The position numbers and the translations under genes are program-made. Under the pieces are notes generated by a model, which worked only from the letters and a program-made list of their open reading frames with translations, was not told where the DNA came from and searched no databases. A stretch of DNA of 64,000 bases from Actinomycetospora succinea (lineage in GTDB: Bacteria; Actinomycetota; Actinomycetes; Mycobacteriales; Pseudonocardiaceae), in NCBI RefSeq assembly GCF_004363095.1, contig NZ_SNYO01000009.1:184980-248979 (forward strand), in the 5' to 3' direction. This document shows, piece by piece, positions 51,935 through 60,421 of the stretch. Numbering within the stretch: position 1 is the stretch's first letter; every line of letters starts with the position of its first letter.

Positions 51935-52570
51935 GAGCGCATACGCGGCGAGGAAGACGTCGACGGCGTGGTCGGCGGTGGCCTCGACGTCGACGGTGAT
52001 CGCGGCGTGGAACATGCCGTCGTCGAGCGAGCGGCCGAGCACGAGGAAGGCGAAGTCGGCGGCGGCGCGGGCGGGGTCGTCGAGACGCAGGACGGTGCCG
52101 AACTGCTCCGCGAGGGCGGCGAGCACCCGCGCCGGCACCTCGCGGTGGTAGGTGGCCGCGAGGTCCGGGAACCGGCCGGCCTCGCCGATGACCAGCCGAC
52201 GCAGGGCCAGGACCTGCGGGTTCAGCACGGCGGCGAGGTAGCGCCGCGCCACCGCGCGCAGCGCGGGCTCGACGTCCGCGGGCGCGTCGACGTCGGCGAA
52301 GGCCCCGACCAGCTCCGCGGTGAACGCCTCCGCCGTGGCCGTCGTGCCCAGGACGATCTCGCGGAACAGACGCTCCTTGTCGCCGAACTGGTGGTAGACG
52401 GTCTGCTTCGACACGGCCGCGGCCGCGGCGACCTGCTCGGTGCGCGTGCCCTGGTAGCCGTGGGCCAGGAACAGCTCGGTGGCCGCGCGGACGATCGCCG
52501 CGCGCTTCCCGGTGGCGTCGCCCGCCGGCGCGGGACCGGCGCCGACCCGCACGAGCAGCCCCTCGTCCAC
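51920..52570 (-). CDS. TetR-family regulator of the DUF998 gene
   Basis: 216 residues from GTG 52570; a GTG at 52579 overlaps the GGGAGG ribosome site and is unlikely. The HTH is about 20-70 (ATELFLAHGYQGTRTEQVAAAAAVSKQTVYHQFGDKERLF). The C-terminal tetracyclin-repressor-type domain ends ALRARE, with the stop TGA supplied by palindrome P8. Divergent from the DUF998 membrane protein with a GTAC-rich dyad in between. Confidence 0.9.
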   Translation of the reverse strand: MDEGLLVRVGAGPAPAGDATGKRAAIVRAATELFLAHGYQGTRTEQVAAAAAVSKQTVYHQFGDKERLFREIVLGTTATAEAFTAELVGAFADVDAPADVEPALRAVARRYLAAVLNPQVLALRRLVIGEAGRFPDLAATYHREVPARVLAALAEQFGTVLRLDDPARAAADFAFLVLGRSLDDGMFHAAITVDVEATADHAVDVFLAAYALRARE

Positions 52571-52592
52571 GGCGACCACCTCCCGATCTGGA

Positions 52593-52617
52593 CGGTACGG
52601 TACCAGGAGCAGTACCG
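52593..52617. promoter_or_regulatory. TetR operator between tetR and DUF998 genes
   Basis: CGGTAC (52593-52598) and GTACCG (52612-52617) are inverted arms with GGTACC between them. Placed midway between the divergent starts, so likely the repressor site for both. Confidence 0.6.
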
Positions 52618-52662
52618 TTCGGTTCTCATCTCAGTACCGATCAGTCCAGTGAGGACGACACC

Positions 52663-53376
52663 ATGTCCCGCCCCACCGGTCCCTCCGGCAGCCCGCTCGT
52701 CGGGCGCGGCGACGCCGACCGCCACGCGGCGGTCACCCGCTCGCTGCTCGGCTACGGCCTCGTCGCCGGCCCGTTCTACGTCGTCGTCGGGCTCGCGCAG
52801 GCCCTCACCCGCGACGGCTTCGACCTCACCCGCCACGAGCTGAGCCTGCTGGCCGCGGGGCCGTGGGGCTGGATCCAGATCGCCAACCTGGTGCTGACCG
52901 GGCTGATGGTGCTCGCCGCGGCCGTCGGGATGGCCCACGCGCTGCGGGTGCTCGGGAGCGGGCCGGGGACGACGTGGGGCCCGCGCCTGGTCGGGGCGTA
53001 CGGGGTGGGCATGGTCGGGGCCGGCGTGTTCGTCGTGGACCCGGGCAACGGCTACCCGCCGGGCACGCCCGACGGCCCGGCGACCACGGTCAGCATCGGC
53101 AGCCTCGGCCACCTCGTGTTCGGCGGCCTCGGGTTCCTCTGCCTCGTCGCCGGTGCGCTGGTGCTCGCGCGCTCACAACGTCCGGGGCTCGCGTGGTTCT
53201 CGCGCCTCACCGGCGTGCTGTTCCTCGTCGCGTTCGCGAGCCTCGCGTCCGGATCGGCGAGCCCCGCCGTCGTGCTCGGCTTCTGGGCCGCGCTGCTGCT
53301 CGTGTGGGTGTGGCTCGCGGTCGTCTCGCTCGACCTCTACCGCCGCACGCCGCTGCTGACGCCCGCCGGCACCTAG
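52663..53376 (+). CDS. DUF998 membrane protein
   Basis: 237 residues with six hydrophobic segments. The DUF998 pattern is visible: GPFYVVVGLAQALTRDGFDLTRHELSLLAAGPWGWIQIANLVLTG, GVFVVDPGNGYPPGTP, HLVFGGLGFL. No biochemical role is known. Controlled by the divergent TetR protein by position. Its TAG stop and the STAS gene's TAG share the palindromic CTAG at 53373-53376. Confidence 0.85.
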   Translation: MSRPTGPSGSPLVGRGDADRHAAVTRSLLGYGLVAGPFYVVVGLAQALTRDGFDLTRHELSLLAAGPWGWIQIANLVLTGLMVLAAAVGMAHALRVLGSGPGTTWGPRLVGAYGVGMVGAGVFVVDPGNGYPPGTPDGPATTVSIGSLGHLVFGGLGFLCLVAGALVLARSQRPGLAWFSRLTGVLFLVAFASLASGSASPAVVLGFWAALLLVWVWLAVVSLDLYRRTPLLTPAGT

Positions 53377-53678
53377 CCGAGGACCTGGTCCAGGCCCGTC
53401 AGCTTGAGGGCGCGGGCGGGCTGGCCCTGGGCGCCGCGCAGCGCGAAGGTCGCCCCGGCCTCGGTGGCGCGGTGGTGGGCGCCGAGCAGGACGCGCAGGC
53501 CGCACGAGTCGCAGTAGGTGACGGCGGCGAGGTCGACGACGAGACCGACCGGGGCGTCGTCGAGCGCGGCGCCGACGGCGTCGTCGAGGCGCCCGTGGCT
53601 GTCGTAGTCGAGGTCGCCGCCGACGGTGACGACGGCGTCCCCGCCGGTGCGCTCGGTGTGGATGATCAGCTCGGTCAT
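53373..53678 (-). CDS. STAS-domain anti-sigma-factor antagonist
   Basis: 101 residues, one STAS domain: AVVTVGGDLDYDSHGRLDDAV, then the phospho-Ser site YCDSCGLRVLLGAH. In partner switching the unphosphorylated form sequesters an anti-sigma kinase. It is the last gene of a PP2C / B12-sensor / STAS set, 12 bases after the B12 gene, so the phosphatase in that set is its likely activator. No anti-sigma kinase gene is in the window. Confidence 0.9.
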   Translation of the reverse strand: MTELIIHTERTGGDAVVTVGGDLDYDSHGRLDDAVGAALDDAPVGLVVDLAAVTYCDSCGLRVLLGAHHRATEAGATFALRGAQGQPARALKLTGLDQVLG

Positions 53679-53689
53679 GGCGACACCTC

Positions 53690-54751
53690 TCACCCCACCG
53701 GGGTGGGCAGGCCTCCGTGAGCTCCCTGGGCCCCGCGGAGGAACCGGGCCGTGCGCGGTGAGTCTGCCAACGCCGCGGCCAGCGCGTCGAGGGCCGGCGC
53801 GACCTCGTTCGTCCGCAGGCCGGCCGGGATCGTCACGGTGCCCACCCACTGCACGAACCCGTCGAAGAGGGCCGGGTCGTCGACGAACACGGCGGCGGCG
53901 AGGAAGTCGACGAGGTGACCGAGGTCGTCGGCGAGCTCCTCGGAGACCTCCCCCGCGCCGGGGCGGACGGCCGCCGCGGCCAGCGCCACGAGCTCGGCGC
54001 GGCGGGCGTGCAGCACCGCCTGCTCCTCGCGGCCCGCGCGGTCGCCCGGCGTCCCCGGCGCGACGGCCTCGTCGGCGAACCACGGCCCGTCGGGGTGGGC
54101 GGCGAGCACGGCCGCCGCGGCCCGGGCGTCGGGCGCCCAGCCGTCGGCGCCCACGGCGCGCGCCCAGCGCCCGTCGGCGCCGAACGCGGGCCCGCCCGCG
54201 AGCACCGGGGTGCCCGTGGCCGCGCAGGCCTCGACCATCCGCCGGGCCGCGGGCAGCCGGGAGGGCAGCGAGCTGGAGATCGCGACGACGTCCGGTCCGA
54301 CGCGGTGCACGTGGGTGGCGAGCTGCGCGGCCGGCACCGAGGCGCCGAGGAACTCGACCGCCCAGCCGTGCCGGGCGAGGACCTCGGCGAGCAGGCGCGC
54401 GGGCAGCCCGTGCCACTCGCCGTCGAGGCACGCGACCGCGACGGTGCCGACGCCCGTCGGCGCGGGAGCGGGCGAGTGCACGGCGACGGCGGCGACGACG
54501 CGCTCGCTGATGTGGGTGGCGACGTGCTCCTGCACGACGGTCCACTCCCCCGCCGCCCAGCGGTCGCCGACCTCGCGCTGGGCGCCGGCGACGACGTCGA
54601 GCAGGACGGTCTCGGGGTCGACGCCGGCGTCGATCGCCTCCAGGGCGACCGCGACCGCGCCGGGCTCGTCGGCGGCGGCGAGCCGCTCGAGGTAGGCCTC
54701 GCGGAGGGTGCCGGGGTCGGTGCTCGCGGTGGGTGGGGACGCGGTCGTCAC
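53690..54751 (-). CDS. B12-binding sensor protein with CarH-type Wx9EH motif
   Basis: 353 residues. The helical cap (about 15-92) contains the Wx9EH motif (Trp65, Glu75, His76 in DRWAAGEWTVVQEH) used by CarH-type adenosylcobalamin photoreceptors. The Rossmann B12-binding domain (about 100-225) has the lower-ligand His114 in DGEWHGLP and LGASVPAAQL. There is no HTH. The C-terminal about 230-353 is helical and ends with a segment like RsbR-type sensor regions (LFDGFVQWVGTV). GTG start overlaps the phosphatase stop by four bases. Together this suggests light- or B12-dependent input to a partner-switching pathway; Wx9EH also occurs in B12 proteins not shown to sense light. Confidence 0.82.
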   Translation of the reverse strand: MTTASPPTASTDPGTLREAYLERLAAADEPGAVAVALEAIDAGVDPETVLLDVVAGAQREVGDRWAAGEWTVVQEHVATHISERVVAAVAVHSPAPAPTGVGTVAVACLDGEWHGLPARLLAEVLARHGWAVEFLGASVPAAQLATHVHRVGPDVVAISSSLPSRLPAARRMVEACAATGTPVLAGGPAFGADGRWARAVGADGWAPDARAAAAVLAAHPDGPWFADEAVAPGTPGDRAGREEQAVLHARRAELVALAAAAVRPGAGEVSEELADDLGHLVDFLAAAVFVDDPALFDGFVQWVGTVTIPAGLRTNEVAPALDALAAALADSPRTARFLRGAQGAHGGLPTPVG

Positions 54752-56469
54752 GCCTCACTCCTCGGTGCGGGGTCCGGGGACACCGGCGGCGCTTGGATCG
54801 CCAGCATCGCGACGTCGTCGTGGTCGTGGCCGTCGAGCCACGAGACGACGGTCTGTTCGAGGTGCTCGCAGAGCACGGCGGCGGGCGTGCCGGCGCAGCG
54901 CGGGAGGACCGCCGCGAGCCGCTCCTCGCCGAAGAAGTCGCCGGGGCCGCGGGCCTCGACCACGCCGTCGCTGTAGAGCAGGCAGGTGTCGCCCGGCCCG
55001 AGCAGCACCTCGGCCTCGGCGAAGCGGGCCTCGCGGATCCCGCCGACGAGCATCCCGGACATCTCGACGGCCTCGACCTCGCCGTTCGCGCGCAGGACCA
55101 GCGGCGGCGGGTGCCCGCCCGCGGCCAGGCGCAGCGCGACCGAGCCGTCGCCGGTGGGGCGGGCGTCGCCGAGGACCATCGTCGCGAAGCGCGGGCTCTC
55201 GTCGCGGGTGGCGACGGCGTCGAGCAGGGCGGTGTTGAGCAGCGGCAGCACCCGGCCCGGGCGGTCCTCGACCAGGCGCAGCGCGTGCCACGACTGGCGT
55301 ACGCGCCCGGAGAGGACCGCGGCCTCGATGCCCTTGCCGCAGACGTCGCCGAGCAGGAACGCCGCGGGCGCGTCCGGGGTCTTGCCCCCGACGACCTCGT
55401 AGAAGTCGCCGCCGACGCGCATGGTCTCGCGGGCGGGGCGGTAGGCCGCACCCCACACGACGCCGGGGGTCTCGGGCAGGCGGGGCGCGGCCAGGCTCTC
55501 CTGCAGCACCGCGCCGAGGTGGGCCTGCTCCTCGTGCAGCGCGGCCGCCGCGAGCGCGGTGCCGGCGCGGGCGACGTAGGAGGTGAGCAGGTCCTCCTCG
55601 ACGGTGGCGAGCGCGTCGTCGCCGTCGGCGGAGCCCTCGACGCTGCGCGGGTCGGCGAGCACCACGACGGCCTCGACCACCCCGGTGATCGGCACCGGGC
55701 AGGCGCGCACGGGGCCGGTGGGGGCCTCGAGGCCGGTGAGGGTGGCGAGCTCCCCGGCGAGCCAGGGGCCGGCGGCCGCGTCGCCCGCGAGGGCGGCGGC
55801 CAGGGCCGGGACGCGAGGGAGGTCGGCGGTGGCCAGGCGGCCCAGGCGGGGGCGCCCGCCGCCGAGCTCGGCGCAGGCCCAGATGACGGTGTCGTCGTGG
55901 CGCACGACGAGCGTCGCGCCGGCGGCGAGGCGGGGCACGGCGAGCGCGACGACGCGGCGGGCGGTGCGGTCGAGGTGCAGGACGCCGTGCAGCGCGCGCC
56001 CGGCCTCGGCGAGGAAGGCGGCGCGCTCCTGGGCGGCCAGCAGGGTGTCGGTGCGCGCGTGCTCGCCGGTGACGTCGCGCAGGTACCAGGTGGTGTCGCC
56101 GTCCGCGGGCTCCGGCGGCGGGGTCGTGCCGAGACCGGCGCCGCGGCGTCCGCGCAGGTGGCGCTCGCCGCCGGGGTGGTCGACGACGACCTCGAAGCCC
56201 TCGGGGACGCCGTCGCGCACGGCGCGGGCCAGGACGTCGCAGCGGGCGACGTCGACGACCTCGCCGACACGCAGGCCGGGCAGCAGCGCGCGGGCGGCGG
56301 GGTTGGCGGCGCGGACGACACCGCCGCGGTCGCAGACGACCACGCCCTCCTCGAAGCCCTCGAGCAGTGCGGGTCCGTCGGGCGGCGGGGGCGTGACCGG
56401 GAGAGCGGGCGACGAGGCCTCGACAGCACGGGTCGCGTCACGCGTCGGGGCGCCGTGGCGTCCCTCCAT
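54748..56469 (-). CDS. PAS-GAF-PP2C (SpoIIE/RsbU-type) phosphatase
   Basis: 573 residues. PAS domain about 33-140 (EEGVVVCDRGGVVRAANPAARALLPG), GAF-like about 150-325, SpoIIE-type PP2C about 345-560 with metal Asps in RVGGDFYEVV, LLGDVCGKGIEAAV, LLYSDGVVEA and DHDDVAMLAI. It would dephosphorylate the STAS protein two genes downstream and so free a sigma factor. First gene of the three-gene set. Confidence 0.9.
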   Translation of the reverse strand: MEGRHGAPTRDATRAVEASSPALPVTPPPPDGPALLEGFEEGVVVCDRGGVVRAANPAARALLPGLRVGEVVDVARCDVLARAVRDGVPEGFEVVVDHPGGERHLRGRRGAGLGTTPPPEPADGDTTWYLRDVTGEHARTDTLLAAQERAAFLAEAGRALHGVLHLDRTARRVVALAVPRLAAGATLVVRHDDTVIWACAELGGGRPRLGRLATADLPRVPALAAALAGDAAAGPWLAGELATLTGLEAPTGPVRACPVPITGVVEAVVVLADPRSVEGSADGDDALATVEEDLLTSYVARAGTALAAAALHEEQAHLGAVLQESLAAPRLPETPGVVWGAAYRPARETMRVGGDFYEVVGGKTPDAPAAFLLGDVCGKGIEAAVLSGRVRQSWHALRLVEDRPGRVLPLLNTALLDAVATRDESPRFATMVLGDARPTGDGSVALRLAAGGHPPPLVLRANGEVEAVEMSGMLVGGIREARFAEAEVLLGPGDTCLLYSDGVVEARGPGDFFGEERLAAVLPRCAGTPAAVLCEHLEQTVVSWLDGHDHDDVAMLAIQAPPVSPDPAPRSEA

Positions 56470-56659
56470 GGCCGTCCCCTCCCTTCGTGACGGTCGCGGT
56501 CACCCTAGTCGACCATCGTCGTCACCAGCCCGGCGCGACCCGCGCCGCACGGTGAGCCGTCGGTGATCGCGGACGAGCGGTGGGTGCCGTGGGGTCGCCG
56601 GTCCCCGTCCCCCGAACGGGTGGGGTGACGCGACGCCCCCGGACGGGTACCGGGCCGCC

Positions 56660-57094
56660 ATGAGCATCACCCTCGAGCAGGCCCAGAGCATCGTGTCCGC
56701 CGCCCTCGCGCACGCCCGCGCGCAGGGGTTCAAGCCGCTGACGGTGGCGGTGCTCGACCCGGGCGGCGCGCTGGTGGCACTGGGCCGCGAGGACGGGTCG
56801 GGCTTCCTGCGCCCGGACGTCGCGACGGCCAAGGCCTACGGCGTGCTCGCGCTCGGGATGGACAGCCGGGCGATCGCGGCGCGGGCGGCCGACTCGGCGG
56901 AGTTCTTCACCTCGGTGTCGTCCCTGGCCGGCGGCAAGGTGTTCTCGGTGCCGGGCGGCGTGTTCGTGCACGACGACGCGGGGACGCTGCTCGGCGCGGC
57001 CGGTGCCAGCGGTGACGCATCGCTGGCCGACGAGGAGGCCGTCGTCGCCGGCATCCGCGCCGCCGGCCTGACCCCGCGGACGGGCGCGGAGTAG
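56660..57094 (+). CDS. GlcG/HbpS-family (DUF336) protein
   Basis: 144 residues. The family fold is evident: TLEQAQSIVSAALAHARAQGFKPLTVAVLDPGGALVALGREDG, RPDVATAKAYGVLALGM, GGKVFSVPGGVFV, GAAGASGDASLADEEAVVAGI. HbpS binds heme and iron in Streptomyces; other members sit in glycolate or diol operons. No signal peptide, so cytoplasmic. Convergent with sbnB across palindrome P9. Confidence 0.88.
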   Translation: MSITLEQAQSIVSAALAHARAQGFKPLTVAVLDPGGALVALGREDGSGFLRPDVATAKAYGVLALGMDSRAIAARAADSAEFFTSVSSLAGGKVFSVPGGVFVHDDAGTLLGAAGASGDASLADEEAVVAGIRAAGLTPRTGAE

Positions 57095-57096
57095 GT

Positions 57097-57140
57097 ACGT
57101 GCGTGATCTTCTGAGCCATAGCTCAGAAGATCACGCACGT
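57097..57140. repeat. Palindrome P9
   Basis: 44 bases, one mismatch in the centre (CCATAG). Otherwise identical to P2 at 26176. It lies between the convergent GlcG/HbpS-like gene and sbnB, outside both coding regions. Confidence 0.92.
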
Positions 57141-57145
57141 GGGGG

Positions 57146-58162
57146 TCAGGGCTGGATGATCGTGCCGAGGTCGCGGGCGAGGGCGGCGTCGTGGACGTCG
57201 GCGGCGAGGGCCACGTCGAGCACGCCCATCCCGAACGGGTTCGACAGGATGACGTCGGTGTCCCGCGCCCGCCCCGGGTGGGCGCCGGCGACGACGTCGG
57301 CCAGCGACGCGTCCACGGTGCGCGCCCCGTCGCGGCTCTCCCCCGGCGGCGCGAGCGTGCCCTCGCGCAGCATCCGCCCGAGCAGGCGGCGGTCGTCGGC
57401 GGCGATCAGGTCCCAGTCGTCGATGACCACCAGGTCCGCGCCCGCCACGACCTCGGGCAGCACGTCGTCCAGCGACACGTGCGCGACCAGCGCGCCCGGC
57501 GCGAGCCAGTCCAGCGCGATGTAGCCGGTGGTCGTCGTGGTGGTGCAGACGACGAGGCCCGCGCCCTCGACGGCGTCGCGCGGCTCGTCGGCGACGTCGG
57601 CGCGGTGCAGGGCGGCGAACGCCCGGGCGCGGGCGGGGTCGAGGTCGTAGACGACGGTCGAGGCGTCGGGGTACTCCGCGCCGAGCAGGTCGAGGTGGGT
57701 CTCGGCGAGCGCCCCGGTCCCGAGCACCGCGATCCGGTCGACGCGCGGCGCGGCGAGCAGGCGCGCGGACAGCACGGTGTAGGCGGCGGTGCGGGTCGCC
57801 GAGATCCAGGCGGCCTCGAGCATGGCGATCGGCCGCGCGGTGTCCGGGTCGAAGAGGAACGTCCAGCCCTGGGCGCGCGGCATGCCCCGCGCGGGGTTGT
57901 CGAGGCTCGAGTTGATCACCTTGAGACCGACCGCCGGCCGCTCGCCCCACACCGCCCCGGGCAGCGCGAGACTGCGCGCGAACACCCCGGACGACGGCGT
58001 GTGCCAGGGCAGGTAGGCCTCGTCGGGCAGGGTCGTCGCGCCGCGGGCGTGGGCGAGCAACGTGGCCTGCACGCACGCCACGGGGTCGACGTCGGTGGCG
58101 GCGGCCAGCACGTCCTCGCGGCGCAGGATGCGCAGGGCCGGCTCGGCACTCGGGGTGGTCAC
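57146..58162 (-). CDS. sbnB: SbnB-like N-(2-amino-2-carboxyethyl)-L-glutamate dehydrogenase
   Basis: 338 residues from GTG 58162 with AAGGA upstream; SbnB of Staphylococcus is about the same length. It oxidatively splits the SbnA product to L-2,3-diaminopropionate and 2-oxoglutarate with NAD. Ornithine-cyclodeaminase fold with Rossmann motif LGTGALAETH (147-156), SSLDNPARG (85-93), EAAWISATRTAA (116-127). SbnB-type blocks that I recall rather than aligned are ALDWLAPGALVAHVSLDDV, VVIDDWDLI and the ending ILSNPFGMGVLDVALA. It has no operon partner here, 31 kb from its partner sbnA; palindrome P9 borders its 3' end. Confidence 0.85.
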   Translation of the reverse strand: MTTPSAEPALRILRREDVLAAATDVDPVACVQATLLAHARGATTLPDEAYLPWHTPSSGVFARSLALPGAVWGERPAVGLKVINSSLDNPARGMPRAQGWTFLFDPDTARPIAMLEAAWISATRTAAYTVLSARLLAAPRVDRIAVLGTGALAETHLDLLGAEYPDASTVVYDLDPARARAFAALHRADVADEPRDAVEGAGLVVCTTTTTTGYIALDWLAPGALVAHVSLDDVLPEVVAGADLVVIDDWDLIAADDRRLLGRMLREGTLAPPGESRDGARTVDASLADVVAGAHPGRARDTDVILSNPFGMGVLDVALAADVHDAALARDLGTIIQP

Positions 58163-58332
58163 GGCGGACGATCCTTCCACTCGGGGTGAGGTGCCGTCAG
58201 CTCCCGAATGCGCTGGTTGAGCCGGTCGACGCAGCGTGCACGCGGCCGTCCGGGCGGTTTCTTCCCGTTTGTGGGCGCGTCGCGGCGTCGACCGGGCACA
58301 GTGCGTCACGTCGTGGAGGAGGTGACGGGTCG

Positions 58333-58977
58333 GTGACGGGTGGCGGGCACCATCGCGGGCGTGTCACCGGCGTGCCCGGGGGCGCGCACTGGTGGGGTGG
58401 CCGGGGTCCGTCGGGCGGCGGGACGCACGCCGCGCCCGGGGGTCGCCGCAGCCGCGTGCCGATGGTGCTCGGGCTGCTCGCCGTCCTCGTCGTGGGCGGT
58501 GCCGCGGTCGCCGTGGCGCTGACCCGGGGCTCGTCGGAGATCCCGCAGACCCCGCCGGCGCCCGCCGCCTCGGCCGGCTCGGCCGCCCCCGCCGGGTCCC
58601 CGCGTCCCGCCGGTCGGACCGGCCCCGACACCGTCGTCCTCCAGGGCACCATCGACGAGGTCCTCGCCGCCGCTCCCCTGCGCTTCGCCGCCGACAGCGC
58701 GACGCCCGTGCCCGAGGCCGCCGGCGGCGTGTCCCGCGTGGCGGCCGTGCTCCGGGCCTCCCCCGGCCCGCCGGTGACCGTCGAGGGCCACACCGCCCCG
58801 GCCGGCGAGGACGTCGGCGACGCGCAGGCGCTCTCGCAGCAGCGCGCCGAGGAGGTCGTGCGCCGGCTCGAGGCGGCCGGGGTGCCCGCCGGCAGCCTCA
58901 CCGCCGTCGGCGTCGGGCCCGCCCGTCCGCTCGCCAGCCTCGAGGCCAGCCGCCGCGTGGAGATCCGCGTCGGCTAG
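58333..58977 (+). CDS. OmpA-family peptidoglycan-binding membrane protein
   Basis: 214 residues from GTG 58333, downstream of a GGAGGAGG run. A Gly/His-rich N-terminus (TGGGHHRG) precedes one membrane helix (MVLGLLAVLVVGGAAVAVAL, about 44-63). A Pro/Ala linker leads to an OmpA-like domain (about 105-214): LRFAADSATPVPEAAG, VTVEGHTAP, AQALSQQRAEEVVRRLEAAGV, EASRRVEIRVG. It likely ties the membrane to the cell wall. It is divergent from sbnB. Confidence 0.8.
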   Translation: MTGGGHHRGRVTGVPGGAHWWGGRGPSGGGTHAAPGGRRSRVPMVLGLLAVLVVGGAAVAVALTRGSSEIPQTPPAPAASAGSAAPAGSPRPAGRTGPDTVVLQGTIDEVLAAAPLRFAADSATPVPEAAGGVSRVAAVLRASPGPPVTVEGHTAPAGEDVGDAQALSQQRAEEVVRRLEAAGVPAGSLTAVGVGPARPLASLEASRRVEIRVG

Positions 58978-59070
58978 ACGCCCGGGGCGGCGCCGAGGTT
59001 TGTCCAGCTCCCGTTTCACCCACTTCGTACGTCGCGCCGACGAGCGATCGCGCCGACCCACGGAGGATCG

Positions 59071-59412
59071 ATGAGCCAGGACACGAGCAGGGACAGTGGG
59101 AGCGCCGGGGGCGACCAGGACCCGGATGCCGGTCACGAGGGCGGTCCCATCACGCTGACGCTCGGCAACCAGGAGCTCGTGCTGCGGCAGCGCTACGAGC
59201 TGCTGAGCATCATCAACGACATCGGGATCTTCGTCTTCTTCACCGTCGGCAGCGTCGCCTTCTACTGGCACGACCTGTTCAACCTCGGGGTGACGCTGTT
59301 CGTCGTCGGCAGCGTGATGCTCGGCATCCGGCCCACCATCCGGCTCTTCCGCCGCGTCCAGCTCCGCAGCCTGACCCGCGGCACGCCGCATGAGGTGGCG
59401 CGGGACTTCTGA
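59071..59412 (+). CDS. YrhK-like small membrane protein
   Basis: 113 residues. An acidic N-terminus precedes the YrhK pattern LVLRQRYELLSIINDIGIFVFFTVGSVAFY and a second hydrophobic helix (LGVTLFVVGSVMLGIRPTIRLF), so two membrane spans. GGAGGAT precedes the ATG. Function unknown. Palindrome P10 follows seven bases after the stop. Confidence 0.8.
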   Translation: MSQDTSRDSGSAGGDQDPDAGHEGGPITLTLGNQELVLRQRYELLSIINDIGIFVFFTVGSVAFYWHDLFNLGVTLFVVGSVMLGIRPTIRLFRRVQLRSLTRGTPHEVARDF

Positions 59413-59419
59413 CCCACAC

Positions 59420-59459
59420 GTGAGCGAAATTCCCGGCTATAGCCGGGAATTTCGCTCAC
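59420..59459. repeat. Palindrome P10
   Basis: Perfect 40-base palindrome centred on CTATAG; half-arm GTGAGCGAAATTCCCGG, close to P5. It follows the YrhK-like gene and precedes another plus-strand gene, so it could act as that gene's terminator. Confidence 0.92.
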
Positions 59460-59462
59460 ATA

Positions 59463-59684
59463 ACCCCGATCGGCTCAGCGCCGGGCCTCTCGTCGTCGAG
59501 CTCGTGGTGGCGGACGGCGGCGCGGCCCCGACGGTTTCGGGCGGGCGGCAGCGGATATGCCACGGGTGCCGGGTTGAGCAGCTCAGCCCCTTCGTTCCCG
59601 GCCGCCAGGCGGCCGTTTCCCCGTCCGGACACCGCGGTGCTCCCGCGGCGTCCCGACGCGTCCCCGATCACCAGGGAGCCTTCC
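59463..59684. other. Intergenic region
   Basis: 222 bases upstream of the 59685 gene. No convincing coding frame or dyad. It contains GTTTCGGGC and GGATAT about 20 bases apart, a possible but weak promoter. Confidence 0.4.
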
Positions 59685-60365
59685 GTGAGCACGCGCAACA
59701 CCGTTCTGCACGCCATGCACGACGTCGGTCTCGCCGCCTGGTTCGGCGGCTCGCTGTTCGGCCTCTCCGGCCTCAACGGCGCGGCCGAGGAGGCCGGTGA
59801 CCGCCGGACCGCCGACCGCGTGGCGAGCATCGGCTGGGCCAAGTGGGGCCCGGTCAACGCCGCCGCGATCGGTGCCCACCTCATCGGCGGCGCCGGCCTG
59901 CTGGCGGAGAACCGCAAGCGCGCCGTGGCCCAGAAGGGCCACGCCGGCACCGTCAACGCCAAGCTCGCGCTGACCGCCGTCGCCCTCGGCGCGTCGGTCT
60001 ACACCCGCCTCGTCGGCAAGAAGGTCGAGGACGCGGTGGTCCACCAGGCCAGCGGCGTGTCGTCGTCGACGACGACGCTGATGTCCGACGCCACCACCCA
60101 GCAGGGCGGCGCCACCGCGACCGGCGAGACCGTCCGCGAGGCCGACAAGCGCATCGGGCAGGCGACCAGCACCGTCGCCGAGCAGCTGCCGGTCGACGCC
60201 GCCCGCGTCAACCGCCAGCTCCACGCCCTCCAGTACGCTGTCCCGGCGCTGACCGGCGCCCTCGTCGTGCTCTCGGCGCAGGCCGCCGAGCAGCAGCGTC
60301 CCGGGGACCAGGTCCGCGGCATCGCCCGCCGCGCGAGCGAGGTCGTCGGCAACCTCGCGGCGTGA
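59685..60365 (+). CDS. Membrane-associated protein of unknown function
   Basis: 226 residues from GTG 59685. Hydrophobic stretches GLAAWFGGSLFGLSGL, NAAAIGAHLIGGAGLL and ALTAVALGASVYTRLV are followed by a polar helix and PALTGALVVLSA near the end, so four possible spans. The first 60 residues (MHDVGLAAWFGGSLFGL) resemble a repeated type found in several actinobacterial stress-associated proteins, but I do not recognise a named family. A conserved-looking WAKWGPVN may mark a fold. Confidence 0.65.
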   Translation: MSTRNTVLHAMHDVGLAAWFGGSLFGLSGLNGAAEEAGDRRTADRVASIGWAKWGPVNAAAIGAHLIGGAGLLAENRKRAVAQKGHAGTVNAKLALTAVALGASVYTRLVGKKVEDAVVHQASGVSSSTTTLMSDATTQQGGATATGETVREADKRIGQATSTVAEQLPVDAARVNRQLHALQYAVPALTGALVVLSAQAAEQQRPGDQVRGIARRASEVVGNLAA

Positions 60366-60421
60366 TCCCTCCGCGCCCCAACCGGCCGGTACCGCCCCGC
60401 GGTGCCGGCCGGTGGTGTGTG

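Noticed and set aside
57146..58162. Ornithine cyclodeaminase or alanine dehydrogenase
   Set aside because: The ALDW, VVIDDW and ILSNPFGMG blocks match SbnB as I remember it, and sbnA is in the same window.
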